This document shows, piece by piece, positions 34,744-43,650 of a stretch of DNA of 64,000 nucleotides (position 1 is the first letter of the stretch; every line of letters starts with the position of its first letter). The DNA comes from Halorientalis marina. Lineage in GTDB: Archaea > Halobacteriota > Halobacteria > Halobacteriales > Haloarculaceae. The stretch lies in the NCBI RefSeq assembly GCF_023028345.1, contig NZ_CP095487.1, positions 620,001 through 684,000 of the forward strand. Reading direction: 5' to 3'. The notes under the pieces were generated by a model. The model saw nothing but the letters and a program-made list of their open reading frames with translations, was not told the origin of the DNA and did not search any database. Both the position numbers and the translations under genes were made by a program.

Positions 34744-35672
34744 GCACTCACCTCGCTTTCCTTGCGAGTCACGTCGACGAACACCTCTTCGAGGGAGGCG
34801 CGTTCGATGTCGAGTTCGGCCACCTCGTAGCCTCGCTCGTCGAGTTCGCGGACGAGGTCGGGGACGAGCGCGCTCCCGCGGGCGGCGGTCACGACCACCT
34901 GCGAGCCGGACAGTTGCACGTCGTGGACGCCCGACAGCGACAGGTCCGGCGCGGTCGTCGGCGGCTCGCGCAGGTCGATGGTGATGCGGTCGGTTCCGCG
35001 GTCCATCAGTTCGCCGGGACTGGCGACCTCGACTTTCCGGCCCTCGTCCATGATGGCGACGCGGTCACAGAGCCGTTCGGCCTCCTCGATGTAGTGGGTG
35101 GTGAGCAGGATCGTCGTCCCCTCGTCGTTCATGCGGTTGATGATCGTCCAGAGGTCTCGCCGGAGCTGCACGTCGACGCCGGCGGTCGGTTCGTCGAGGA
35201 TCAGGAGGTCGGGGTCGGAGACGAGCGCGCGAGCCAGCATGAACCGGCGTTTCATTCCGCCGGAGAGCCAGTCGAAGCGGGTGTCTGCTTTCTCCGCGAG
35301 CCCGACGGTATCGAGCGCCTCCTGTGCCCGCCGGCTGGCCTCTCCCGGCGGGATGCCGTGGTAGCCGGCCTTGTGTTCGAGCACTTCGTGGATCGGAAAA
35401 AAGCGGTCGACGTTGTACTCCTGTGGCGCGAGCCCGATGGCGTCCCGGGCCTGGCGGTAGTCGTCGTCGACGTCGTACCCGAAGACTTCGGCCTCGCCGG
35501 CGGTGCGCTCCGCCAGGCCGACGAGGATGTTGATGAACGTCGTCTTGCCCGCGCCGTTCGGACCGAGCAGGCCGAAAAACTCCCCGGCCTCGACTTCGAG
35601 ATCCAGCCCGTCGAGCGCGCGCACGTCCGCGTAGTCCTTCACGAGGTCCGACGCGCGGATGGACAGCGACAT
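34740..35672 (-). CDS. ABC transporter ATP-binding protein
   Basis: The product is 310 residues. Walker A is GPNGAGKTTFIN near residue 40, the signature is LSGGMKRR, and Walker B is LLILDEPTAGVD, with the switch His in TTHY. The C-terminal 80 residues resemble the extension of drug/polysaccharide exporter ATPases (YadG/DrrA type). The start at 35672 matches the family; the upstream 23 residues are not conserved in type. The next gene on this strand starts inside its stop (ATGA), so ATPase and permease form one operon. Confidence 0.95.
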   Translation of the reverse strand: MSLSIRASDLVKDYADVRALDGLDLEVEAGEFFGLLGPNGAGKTTFINILVGLAERTAGEAEVFGYDVDDDYRQARDAIGLAPQEYNVDRFFPIHEVLEHKAGYHGIPPGEASRRAQEALDTVGLAEKADTRFDWLSGGMKRRFMLARALVSDPDLLILDEPTAGVDVQLRRDLWTIINRMNDEGTTILLTTHYIEEAERLCDRVAIMDEGRKVEVASPGELMDRGTDRITIDLREPPTTAPDLSLSGVHDVQLSGSQVVVTAARGSALVPDLVRELDERGYEVAELDIERASLEEVFVDVTRKESEVSA

Positions 35673-36080
35673 ACCCGAACGACGGCACGTGGGCGTGTAA
35701 GCCCAACGTTCTCCGCCGGCCGAGCGTCGCTTCCGGGCCACGGTCGGGTACGCTCACTGTCCGTCACGGGTCCCACGCGACGGACTGCCGGCGGTCCGTG
35801 GTCGGTTCCGTCCCGCCGCAGTCGGTTATTTTCGTGTGCTGGAAGCTTTCTTCCCGGTCGACACATTGATATGAGATGATGCTCATGTCGTGCACAAGAG
35901 ACCGCACGCGAGTCAGTTCCGGTGGTTCGTCACCCGGACCACGAGCTGACTTCCGGGGGGGACGGAATCCGTGGTCGACAGGAACGTACAGTCGCGGTTG
36001 CCGCGAGGGGGCGGCGAGCGCGGGCTGTGCGGTCGACGACGGTCCGGCGGGGATGGCTCGCTTCGGTCCTGGTATCAACT
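35673..36080. other. Divergent promoter region and structured leader of the second DUF6230 locus
   Basis: No gene is supported. Inverted repeats include GTCAG/CTGAC with an inner CGGTGGT/ACCAC pair (about 35914-35952) and a CCGCG/CGCGG stem around a GGGGG run (36001-36023). The region separates the divergent ABC operon and DUF6230 locus 2. Confidence 0.4.
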
Positions 36081-36740
36081 ATGTACGACAACAGACGACT
36101 CGCCAGCGGTATCGGCGTGCTGTTCGTGCTGTGGACACTCGTCGGACTGCTGGTCGTGAGCACCGGGGTGGGTGTGTCGATTCCGCTGACGGGGACAGGG
36201 GGGTTCAACGTCTCCGCCAGCTACTTCGGGGCCTCGGAGTCGGAATCGGTTCCGGCGACGACGAGCAACGGCGCACCGGCAGCCCAGTTCGAGGTGGCAA
36301 CGACCGTGGCGGAGGACCTCGAAGTCGAGAAGACACTCGGGCTGGAGAATCTCCCGGGCGTTCAGGGAAACCTCCGGCTGATCATCACGGCCGACCGCGC
36401 GACGCTTAACACCGTGACGTTCAAGACCGACAGCCTGACCGCCGGGACCGCCATCTGGCGCGGGTTTGTCCTCGACGAGCGCAACACGGACTCGCGGTTC
36501 ACCGAGTTCGTCGCGTACGCCGGACCGAACCCACAGGGCGCGGTGAACACCGGCACCCAGTTTGCCATCGACGGGAGCGATCCGGGTGCGACCGACCGCT
36601 CCGAGCGCCCGGCCTTCCAGCTGTACAACGCCGAGTTCAAGATGTCGTCCCTGACGGCAGATCAGGTAACGCTCCAGAACCTCGGACTGGTCGTCCAGTA
36701 CGATCCACAAGGCGACGGCACCTACGACTATGGCCCCTGA
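36081..36740 (+). CDS. DUF6230 family exported protein (locus 2)
   Basis: The product is 219 residues. It shares the MYDNRRLASGIG start, a hydrophobic segment and then IPLTGTGGFNVSASYF, matching the VPLAGxGGF motif of locus 1. Later blocks VTFKTDSLTAGTAIWRGF and LTADQVTLQNLGL, and a terminal DGTYDYGP, also match. It lacks the cysteines of the locus 1 paralogues. The stop overlaps the next gene by 11 bases. Confidence 0.85.
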   Translation: MYDNRRLASGIGVLFVLWTLVGLLVVSTGVGVSIPLTGTGGFNVSASYFGASESESVPATTSNGAPAAQFEVATTVAEDLEVEKTLGLENLPGVQGNLRLIITADRATLNTVTFKTDSLTAGTAIWRGFVLDERNTDSRFTEFVAYAGPNPQGAVNTGTQFAIDGSDPGATDRSERPAFQLYNAEFKMSSLTADQVTLQNLGLVVQYDPQGDGTYDYGP

Positions 36741-37965
36741 GAGCACCGATCCCGGTACGGGACACGACGACGACGATACCGCCACACAGACACCTACCGG
36801 TCGGCTCCGGTCGTGGCTGACGGCTCGTCCGGCCCGCGGCGCGGCCCTGCTCGCGCTCGGGAGCCTCCTGCTCTCCTGGCAGGCGCTCCTGTTCGTGCGC
36901 GTGCCCGACACCACGATCACGTCCGCCGGCTACGCGGGCATCTTCGCGCCGCTTCTGGGCGTCGTCCTCGCCGGCGTTACCCTCCTGTGGCCGGGACGGG
37001 CCACGGCCGCGGGCCTGACTGGCGTCCTGATCGCCCTCGGTGACGTCACCAGTATGCTGCTCGCGCCGACGGAGGTGGCCGACCCGCACGCGCTCTTCCT
37101 GGCGCTTCTGGTAGCCGGCGTCGGCGGACTGCTGTGTGCCAGCGGCACGCGGCCGCAGGTCCGGATCGAGCGCGTCAGTACCGCGGTCAGGGTCGGGAGC
37201 TCCGTCCTGGTCGTGGTCGCGCTCGCGGCCCTGCTGGTCACGGTGACAGCACCGGCGGCCTCGGGCGACGACTTCCCACAGCAGGACGGTGAGCTCGGCG
37301 GCTTCGTCCTCGTACAGGACACGCTCGACGCCGGGCAGTACAACTACCAGGCCCACTGTCCCAAGCCGACGACGATCGACCTGCTAGACGAGGGCTGTAT
37401 CGAGGCGACGCTGGACTCCTCGAAGAAAGACGACGTGAACCGGTTCGGGCGACAGCGTCTGGACTGCTGGAACAACAACGAGGTCGTCATCGGCGGCTTC
37501 CAGATCTACAAGAACTTCCCGGTCCGGGGCACCGACAAGATCGAGTCCCTGGAGCTGTCGGCGACGACGGCCTACGCGACCGGTGGCGACTGTGGGACCT
37601 TCGACGGCGACCCGCCGGAAGCGGTCGACGTGTACGCCTCGGAGTTCCGGGCCCGACAACTGGAGGCCCGGCTGGACGTGGTGGACTTCCCCGGTTACGA
37701 CCCGGGAATCAAGGTCGACAACGTCAACTACTGGGAGTGCTCGCCCCAGAACGCCTCGGGGCTGGGGAGCGTCAACGACGTGCGGTTCGGGCTGGACGCG
37801 TTCCCGGCGCTGACCAACGGCCGTGACGTGTACCTGCTGGCCCACCAGCTCGGGAGCACGAAGACCGAACTGACGAACTTCGAGCTCCGGGTCCGTGCCG
37901 AGAAGATCGAGGACATCAACGTCACACAGGAGCCGAGTGAGGCGCCCGCTAACTGCTACTCGTGA
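36730..37965 (+). CDS. Membrane protein with DUF6114-like domain fused to a Cys-containing ectodomain
   Basis: The product is 411 residues. Four helices at about 37-56, 69-87, 92-112 and 121-137 resemble the DUF6114 four-helix domain. A fifth helix at 155-174 leads to an exterior domain of about 235 residues. That domain has six cysteines (residues near HCPK, EGCIE, LDCWN, GDCGT, WECSP, ANCYS), unusual for a haloarchaeon, and hints of DUF6230-like strands. Overlaps with both neighbours show one operon. It may combine partner and surface functions in one chain. Confidence 0.75.
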   Translation: MAPESTDPGTGHDDDDTATQTPTGRLRSWLTARPARGAALLALGSLLLSWQALLFVRVPDTTITSAGYAGIFAPLLGVVLAGVTLLWPGRATAAGLTGVLIALGDVTSMLLAPTEVADPHALFLALLVAGVGGLLCASGTRPQVRIERVSTAVRVGSSVLVVVALAALLVTVTAPAASGDDFPQQDGELGGFVLVQDTLDAGQYNYQAHCPKPTTIDLLDEGCIEATLDSSKKDDVNRFGRQRLDCWNNNEVVIGGFQIYKNFPVRGTDKIESLELSATTAYATGGDCGTFDGDPPEAVDVYASEFRARQLEARLDVVDFPGYDPGIKVDNVNYWECSPQNASGLGSVNDVRFGLDAFPALTNGRDVYLLAHQLGSTKTELTNFELRVRAEKIEDINVTQEPSEAPANCYS

Positions 37966-38423
37966 TGGATGAAACCGAATCCGCCGGGAGTCGGGGACTG
38001 ACGATGGGGTCGGACGGCGCCGACGCCACCGACCCGGAGACCGTTACGTTCGCCGAGTGGCGCGCCGAACGACCGTTCTGGCCCGGTCTCGTGATGATCC
38101 TCGGCGGGCTGGCGATTGCCTGGCCCGCGCTCCAGTTCGTCCTCACGGCGTCGCTGGTCGAGAGCCGGTCGGTGGTCACGCTCGGCGTCCCGCTGGGTGC
38201 GCTGGTGGTCTTCGCCGGCGTCACCGCCATCGTCCGTCCGGAGCGTACCTCGGCGCTCGGGGTCGTCGGGATCGTCCTCTCGGCGCTTTCCTTCCTGGTG
38301 GTGTTCGGCGGCGTGTTCTTCCTCGGGCTGATCCTGGGCGGGGCTGGCGGCGTGCTCGTGTTCGCCTGGGAACCGCCGGCCGGGACGGCCTCGCCCGAGC
38401 CGGGCGACGAAGAAACCGAGTGA
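37965..38423 (+). CDS. DUF6114 family membrane protein (locus 2)
   Basis: The product is 152 residues, with ERPFWPGLVMILGGLAI near residue 26 as the hallmark. Four helices follow, and the tail is short and acidic. The ATG overlaps the preceding stop by one base (TGATG). It ends five bases before the convergent sepF. Confidence 0.85.
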   Translation: MDETESAGSRGLTMGSDGADATDPETVTFAEWRAERPFWPGLVMILGGLAIAWPALQFVLTASLVESRSVVTLGVPLGALVVFAGVTAIVRPERTSALGVVGIVLSALSFLVVFGGVFFLGLILGGAGGVLVFAWEPPAGTASPEPGDEETE

Positions 38424-38428
38424 GTCGG

Positions 38429-38782
38429 TTAGCGACCGAGCTTCTTGCGGCTGATCTCGACGCTTCGGGGCGTGACGATGATCTGGTCGTCGTTCTTCTG
38501 GACGATGTCACCGCCGACCCCGCGGGCGACCTGCTGGAGTTCGTCGGTGATCTGCTCCATCGTCCGGTCCTGGGTCGTGTGGCGGGTGATGTCCGCGACG
38601 ACGATGTCGCCGGCGTAGACGGCGTCTTTGATGTCGATGACGTCCTGTTTCTCGCTGATCTGTGCGATGTGAAGTTGGGTGTCGGCCTCGGTCTCGGGGA
38701 TGGCCACGCCGTCGAGTTCCTCGTAGTCGTCGGTCCGGCGCGCGGACCCCGAATTCCCGATGATCTTGTTCATGAAGCCCAT
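38429..38782 (-). CDS. sepF: Cell division protein SepF
   Basis: The product is 117 residues. An N-terminal amphipathic membrane-targeting helix (MGFMNKIIG) is followed by a linker and the SepF core (DVIDIKDAVYAGDIVVADIT, then GGDIVQKNDDQIIVTP). Archaeal SepF anchors FtsZ to the membrane at the division site. The start at 38782 gives the MGxMxKI family N-terminus; the 15 residues upstream do not belong. Confidence 0.93.
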   Translation of the reverse strand: MGFMNKIIGNSGSARRTDDYEELDGVAIPETEADTQLHIAQISEKQDVIDIKDAVYAGDIVVADITRHTTQDRTMEQITDELQQVARGVGGDIVQKNDDQIIVTPRSVEISRKKLGR

Positions 38783-38903
38783 ACCCACGTCACGACTCCC
38801 TGAAAGTATAGTTTTTACGTCAGACAAACATAAGAGAGAATATATTAACCGCAGGACGTGACCGGTGCCAGACGGAGCGATGACGCGTGTCAGACGCGAA
38901 CGA

Positions 38904-39395
38904 TCAGACGGTGAACTCGTAGAGATCGTCGCCGACGTGGTGAATGGATTCGACGACGCGGCCCTCGGAGCCGACCATGTCCGACCCCTCGGTGAGCGCG
39001 CGGCCGATCGCCAGCACCTTGCCGTGGTTCTCCTCGTCGATCACAACGAGGTCGCCCGGTTCGATGTCGGGGTCGGCCTCGACGATGCCGGGCCGCATCA
39101 CGTCGGCACCGTCGCTGACGAAGGAGATGGCGCCGCTGTCGACGGTGACGCGGTGTTTCGCCGGCGGGTACTCGTTGGCCCCGTCGACGGTCAGGAAGGG
39201 CGCCCGCTCGCCGTCGTCGTCGAGATAGCACACCGACGGCTCACCGTCCACGAGGACGAGGTCGAACTCGGTCCCCTCCAGTTCCACCAGTTCGTAGCTG
39301 TCGGCGTCCAGTTCGACGCCGAGACCGGCCGACAGCGCCGTCTCCAGCTCGTCGACCGCGTCCGCCCGCAGGTGATGTCGCGATGTGACCTCCAT
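38904..39395 (-). CDS. PUA domain RNA-binding protein
   Basis: The product is 163 residues. The C-terminal half is a PUA domain: VDSGAISFVSDGADVMRPGI, then IEPGDLVVIDEENHGKVLAIGRA. The N-terminal half resembles the pre-PUA region (RHHLRADAVDELETAL). PUA domains bind tRNA or rRNA, so a role in RNA modification or translation is likely. The start at 39395 excludes 44 residues that look non-coding. Confidence 0.85.
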   Translation of the reverse strand: MEVTSRHHLRADAVDELETALSAGLGVELDADSYELVELEGTEFDLVLVDGEPSVCYLDDDGERAPFLTVDGANEYPPAKHRVTVDSGAISFVSDGADVMRPGIVEADPDIEPGDLVVIDEENHGKVLAIGRALTEGSDMVGSEGRVVESIHHVGDDLYEFTV

Positions 39396-39446
39396 ACCCC
39401 CACGTGGCTGCCGCTCGGAATAAATCGCCCGCTCTCGCCCGTCCGT

Positions 39447-39499
39447 TATCAGGTGTGATACCTGGTGCCACAGGCTTTTATTTGGTGCCGTATCAGGTG
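39447..39499. promoter_or_regulatory. Repeated TATCAGGTG motif between divergent genes
   Basis: TATCAGGTG occurs at 39447 and 39490. The first is part of an inverted repeat CAGGT-GTGAT-ACCTG. It lies between the PUA gene and the small gene at 39611 and could be an operator; no regulator is known. Confidence 0.3.
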
Positions 39500-39610
39500 A
39501 AATTGGATGAACGACAGGCGTTGTCACACGACGAGGTCGCGGGCGGCCACGGGCCGGCTGTCGCGACCGGTCGGGAGACGCCGTGTCGACCGCTACGAGG
39601 TGAGCCAGAT

Positions 39611-39811
39611 ATGAGTGTCGTCGATAGATCCGAACAGGAGAGCGGGGTTGAGTTCGACCAGTTGCCGGAGTTCGAACTGGAGTGTATGTACGACGACTGG
39701 GACGACCCGACGGCGGTGACGGTCTTCTCGACGGAGGAGAGCGACAGCCTCTATACGGCCTGGCTCACCGCCGACAGGGACCACGCCGTGTCGCTCGACG
39801 CGGTGCGCTGA
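39611..39811 (+). CDS. Small conserved haloarchaeal protein (DUF7511-like)
   Basis: The product is 66 acidic residues with ECMYDDWDDPTAVTVFSTEE and a TAWLTADRDHAVSLDAVR tail. The layout recalls a small haloarchaeal family I associate with DUF7511; this is tentative. No membrane segment or metal motif is visible. Confidence 0.6.
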   Translation: MSVVDRSEQESGVEFDQLPEFELECMYDDWDDPTAVTVFSTEESDSLYTAWLTADRDHAVSLDAVR

Positions 39812-39868
39812 CTCCCCGTTCTGCCGCGTCGAAAAGGGATAAGTAGGTCAGTCACGAACCGTCGCGTT

Positions 39869-40168
39869 ATGTGGGGCTCCGGCCGGTCCCGGGACGGTTC
39901 ACAGGTAACCTGTATCGCGTGTGGGCAGTCGGTCGCACGCACCGACGCCCGCGAGTACGACAAGTACGGCGACCGGTTCTCCCGGGAGGACAAGGAGTTC
40001 GAGTTCCTCTGTAAGGGCTGTCACCGCGAGTGCTGTCACCAGCCCCGGGGCGGCCTCGAGACCCTCCTCGTCGAGAGCGGCGCCGGCGAGGCCGACCGCG
40101 AGGAGTTCTTCGCCGCCTTCTACGCCCTCGCCGGCACCGGCGAGGACGCCGAGGAACAGCAGTCCTGA
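39869..40168 (+). CDS. Small zinc-finger protein (DUF7562-like)
   Basis: The product is 99 residues with CIACGQS near residue 15 and CKGCHRECCHQ near residue 48, a likely zinc site. An acidic helical tail follows. Function unknown; the gene lies upstream of the RNB exoribonuclease in the same direction, 66 bases apart. Confidence 0.7.
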   Translation: MWGSGRSRDGSQVTCIACGQSVARTDAREYDKYGDRFSREDKEFEFLCKGCHRECCHQPRGGLETLLVESGAGEADREEFFAAFYALAGTGEDAEEQQS

Positions 40169-40234
40169 CCCGTCGCCCGCGAGCCCCGGTGTCCGGTCGA
40201 TACCCCTAACTGTCGGGTCGCCGTACCGAGTCGC

Positions 40235-41539
40235 ATGACCAGCGACCAGGCAGCGGCCGGGACTGCGGAGGGACAGGGCCCCGTCGAGATCGACGAGGAG
40301 ATGGCCCGCCACCTCGCCAACAAGCGCGAGGACCTGTTCGAGAAGTTCGAGCTCCGCGACGACTTCCCGCCCGAAGTCCTCGAGGAAGCCCAGGAACGCA
40401 CCGAGGACGTCCAGAGCGAGATCGAGGCCGAGATCGACGACCGCGCCGATCTCCGGGAGATGCCTACCTGGACCACCGACCCCGTCGACGCCCAGGACTT
40501 CGACGACGCCCTCTCCATCGAGGTCAACGAGGACGAAATCGTCCTCTGGGTCCACATCGCCGACGTGACCCACTACGTCCACCCCGACAGCGAGATGTGG
40601 GCGGAGGCGCTCAAGCGTGCCAACACCATCTATCTCCCCGCCTACACCGTCCACATGCTCCCGCCGGTGCTGGCCGAGACCGTCTGCTCGCTCGTGCCCC
40701 ACGAGGACCGCCTGGCTCACACCGTCGAGATGCATCTCGACCCGGAGACGCTCTCATACGAGACCATCGACATCTACAAGTCCGTCGTCCGCTCGGACGC
40801 CCGCCTGACCTACTCGCAGGCCGAACGCCTGCTCGACGAGCCCGACAGCGCCGACGACCTGCTGGAGGACCCCGAGGTCGACCTCGCCACCAAGTGCGAG
40901 CAGGTCTGGGACCTGGCACAGCAACTCCACGAGCAACGCAAGGAGGACGGCTCGCTCGTGCTCAATCCCCGCCGGGACCGCGCCCACACCATCATCGAGG
41001 AGTGCATGCTCAAGGCCAACAAGGCCGTCACCCACACGCTCCAGTGGGACATGGGCGTCGAGGCGATGTTCCGCGTCCACCCACAGCCCACCCCCGACCA
41101 GTGGAACGAGGCCCTGCGGGAGATCCAGGACCTCGACGGCGTGTCCGTGTCGGCGACCGCCGACGACCCCCGCATCGCCGTCAACGAGACCCTGGAGGAG
41201 GCCCCCGAGCGCCAACTCGGGAAGATCCAGCGGGCCGTGATGCGCGTGATGCCCCGCGCGAAGTACATGGCCGACCCCTTCGGCGGCCACCACGCCCTGA
41301 ACTTCGAGATTTACGGCCACTTCACCAGTCCAATCCGCCGGCTGTCGGACCTCGTCAACCACTGGATCGTCCACAACAACGACGTGCCGACGAACCTCGA
41401 CGAACTCTGCTCGCACGCCTCGGACAAGCAGAAAGACGCCGAGCAGTGCGAACGGGAGTACCGGCAGTTCCTCGAAGAGGTCGGCCTCGATCCCGGCGCG
41501 GTCAACAACCGGGGGATCGAGGTCGTCGACGAGGACTGA
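40235..41539 (+). CDS. RNB-domain exoribonuclease (RNase R/II type)
   Basis: The product is 434 residues. The catalytic RNB motif is clear as TDPVDAQDFDDALS near residue 85, with the acidic residues that bind magnesium. HYVHPDSEMW and the late FTSPIRRLSDLVNHWI block also match. The protein is nearly all RNB domain: the cold-shock and S1 domains of bacterial RNase R are absent, as is usual in haloarchaea. It should degrade RNA from the 3' end. Confidence 0.93.
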   Translation: MTSDQAAAGTAEGQGPVEIDEEMARHLANKREDLFEKFELRDDFPPEVLEEAQERTEDVQSEIEAEIDDRADLREMPTWTTDPVDAQDFDDALSIEVNEDEIVLWVHIADVTHYVHPDSEMWAEALKRANTIYLPAYTVHMLPPVLAETVCSLVPHEDRLAHTVEMHLDPETLSYETIDIYKSVVRSDARLTYSQAERLLDEPDSADDLLEDPEVDLATKCEQVWDLAQQLHEQRKEDGSLVLNPRRDRAHTIIEECMLKANKAVTHTLQWDMGVEAMFRVHPQPTPDQWNEALREIQDLDGVSVSATADDPRIAVNETLEEAPERQLGKIQRAVMRVMPRAKYMADPFGGHHALNFEIYGHFTSPIRRLSDLVNHWIVHNNDVPTNLDELCSHASDKQKDAEQCEREYRQFLEEVGLDPGAVNNRGIEVVDED

Positions 41540-41623
41540 CCGGCGAGGGCCGCGATGCGTGCCCGGGCCGCGGTCTCGTCGACGCAGGAGACGAGGACGA
41601 GGACTGAGTCCGCGGGCGAGCCG

Positions 41624-42277
41624 TCACTCCTCGGTCACGACGACCACTCGTTCCTCGGCCAGGTCGACCTGGGCCTCGTATTCGAGTTCGCCGGTTCCCG
41701 CGTCGCGTATCCGGACGAAGACGTCGTCCTCGGCGGCGGCCGGCTCGCGGTCGATAGTCACGGAGTCGCCGTCCGCGTCGACGCTCACGTTCCCTGTCGA
41801 AACGACGAAGGTGCTTCCGTTCCCGTTCGCCCGGACCGGCCTGCCGATGTCGGTCCGTTCGACCTCGACCGTTTGCACGGTTTCGGAGGTCACGGCGTTC
41901 CGGATCGGTTTCACCACGAGTTCGGCGTCCCCTACCGCGGCGAGGTGGCGCTGCACCGTCTCGTTCGCCCGCGCGATCTCGCGCGCCCGCCGTCGCTCGG
42001 CGTCGGTGAGCGGCCCCGACTCGGTCACGACGCGGAACTGTCCGTCGTCGGCCGCGATTTCGACCGTCTCGGCACGTGTCACGTTGCCCAGGACGGTCAC
42101 CGTCCGCGTGCCGTCCGAGAACGTGACGTTCGACTCGGAGACGACGAACGCGGGCGGGGAACCGGTCTCCGTGACTGGGCCGCCGTACCCGAGGGCAGCT
42201 CCGGCCCAGCCGATGCTCGCACCCAGCACGGCCAGCACGGCGAGGAGTCCGAGCCGGGACCGCAGGTCGTCGGTCAT
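41624..42277 (-). CDS. Hypothetical membrane-anchored exterior protein
   Basis: The product is 217 residues. One hydrophobic segment (about 10-31) serves as signal or anchor, followed by a Val/Thr-rich exterior domain (ESNVTFSDGTRTVTVLGNVT). It is divergent from the wHTH gene, with a palindromic motif between them, so the pair may be co-regulated. The family is not recognised. Confidence 0.65.
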   Translation of the reverse strand: MTDDLRSRLGLLAVLAVLGASIGWAGAALGYGGPVTETGSPPAFVVSESNVTFSDGTRTVTVLGNVTRAETVEIAADDGQFRVVTESGPLTDAERRRAREIARANETVQRHLAAVGDAELVVKPIRNAVTSETVQTVEVERTDIGRPVRANGNGSTFVVSTGNVSVDADGDSVTIDREPAAAEDDVFVRIRDAGTGELEYEAQVDLAEERVVVVTEE

Positions 42278-42317
42278 CGTGTTCCCGTTGGCTGAAAGCC
42301 CTGATGAACGTTGGGTT

Positions 42318-42340
42318 GAAACGCGTTCGAAACGCGTTTC
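42318..42340. promoter_or_regulatory. Palindromic operator candidate
   Basis: Arms GAAACGCGTT and AACGCGTTTC are separated by CGA. Related ACGCGTTTTC motifs occur at 42399-42409, 12 bases before the wHTH start, and at 43025-43035, upstream of the exported protein gene. This fits binding by the neighbouring wHTH regulator, which is inferred. Confidence 0.5.
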
Positions 42341-42421
42341 AGCGGTGTTTCACGCCGTCTCGTGCCGGTCTCCGCGAAGCGGAATCGATGGTACTTTGCA
42401 CGCGTTTTCGAATTGTCGACT

Positions 42422-42988
42422 ATGCAACTGCGGGCCCTCCCCACCCGACGTCTCTTCGCCGCAGTCGTGTTCCTCGCCGCGACGCTCGTCCTCGCGGTCC
42501 AGTTCATCACTCCGTCCCCGGTCGTGGTTCGCGTCGGCGAGCGCGGCACGGAAGTCGCCGAATTGGGCAATTACTTCAGGTACACCGACGTCGCCGTCAT
42601 CTCCGTCGCGTCGTGCGTGCTCGGCGCGTCCAGCACGTATCTCCTGCTCGCCGAGCAGTCGCCCGAGGCCACCGCTCGACCGGACGATACCGCTCCGTCA
42701 CGCGCCGAGTCGCTCGTGACCGACGGGAGTTCCGGTCCGACACCGGACGGCGAGTTACTCGAAGTCCGCCGGGCGGAGTGGGAAGAGACGGCCGAGCGCC
42801 TCGCGAACAACGAACGCGAGATCTACGAGACGCTGATCGACGCCGACGGCGTCCTCCCCCAGAGCGACATCGTCGACCGTACCGACCTCTCGAAGGCGAC
42901 GGTCAGCCGTGAACTCGACAGCCTGGAGACCAAGAACCTCGTCGAGCGCAAGCGACGCGGGATGGGCAACGTCGTCCTGTTACTGTAG
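42422..42988 (+). CDS. Membrane-bound winged-helix regulator (DUF7343-like)
   Basis: The product is 188 residues. Two helices lie at about 11-28 and 56-78, with a short exterior loop. The cytoplasmic C-terminal domain is a wHTH (LANNEREIYETLIDADGVLP, then SDIVDRTDLSKATVSREL and a VERKRRGMGNVVLL wing). Membrane-tethered regulators of this form are common in haloarchaea and may sense envelope state. ATG 42422 follows a TTTGCACGCG motif closely and suits a leaderless transcript. Confidence 0.8.
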   Translation: MQLRALPTRRLFAAVVFLAATLVLAVQFITPSPVVVRVGERGTEVAELGNYFRYTDVAVISVASCVLGASSTYLLLAEQSPEATARPDDTAPSRAESLVTDGSSGPTPDGELLEVRRAEWEETAERLANNEREIYETLIDADGVLPQSDIVDRTDLSKATVSRELDSLETKNLVERKRRGMGNVVLLL

Positions 42989-43151
42989 GTGCCGACCGGC
43001 GAAAACCCGGTTTCGGCCGTTTCAGAACGCGTTTTCAACGGGTAGCTATGTGGCCTTTCGTCTAACCCCGAACCGAGTGCCACGGGCGCGGGTCCCCGCT
43101 GGACCGCCCACCGGTCCCCGCGACCGGTCGCGCCCGGCACTCGTGAGACGC

Positions 43152-43529
43152 ATGAAATCGAAACTCGTCGCGCTCACGCTCTCGGTGGCCCTGGCCATCA
43201 GCGGCACCGGCCTGGCCGCCGCCGACAGCGTGGGCCCCGACACCGCAGACGCACCGATGCCCGACGACAGCACGGACCCGACCGACGACGCGGCCACGGA
43301 CGACCCGGCCGACGACGACGCGGAGAACGCGACCCGGCTGACCGCCGACGAGTCGGTCACGATGTCCGTCGGCGAGAACACGACGGTCGTAGAGGACGAG
43401 CCGACCCGGATCACTGCCGACGATTCGTTCACACTCGATTTCTCGACGGCTACGCTCGAACCGGTCGACGACGGCCTGCTCCTCGTCGAACTGCCGGACG
43501 CTGACGACGACGGGGCCGACGACGCGTAG
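43152..43529 (+). CDS. Small exported acidic protein
   Basis: The product is 125 residues. A signal peptide, LVALTLSVALAISGTGLAAA, ends near residue 25. The mature part is very rich in Asp and Thr, with TADESVTMSVGENTTVVEDE and a related ITADDSFTLDFSTATLEPVD half-repeat. It lies downstream of the wHTH gene with an ACGCGTTTTC motif between. Function unknown. Confidence 0.65.
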   Translation: MKSKLVALTLSVALAISGTGLAAADSVGPDTADAPMPDDSTDPTDDAATDDPADDDAENATRLTADESVTMSVGENTTVVEDEPTRITADDSFTLDFSTATLEPVDDGLLLVELPDADDDGADDA

Positions 43530-43650
43530 GGCGCCCGCGGTCGCTTCACGGTCCACGTCACTCGCTTCATTTTTTGGTCGCATCGATGGCTTCGGAATGC
43601 CCTTATGCCGGCGCCCCCGTGTAGGGGACAACAGAATGGGGGGACGTGCC

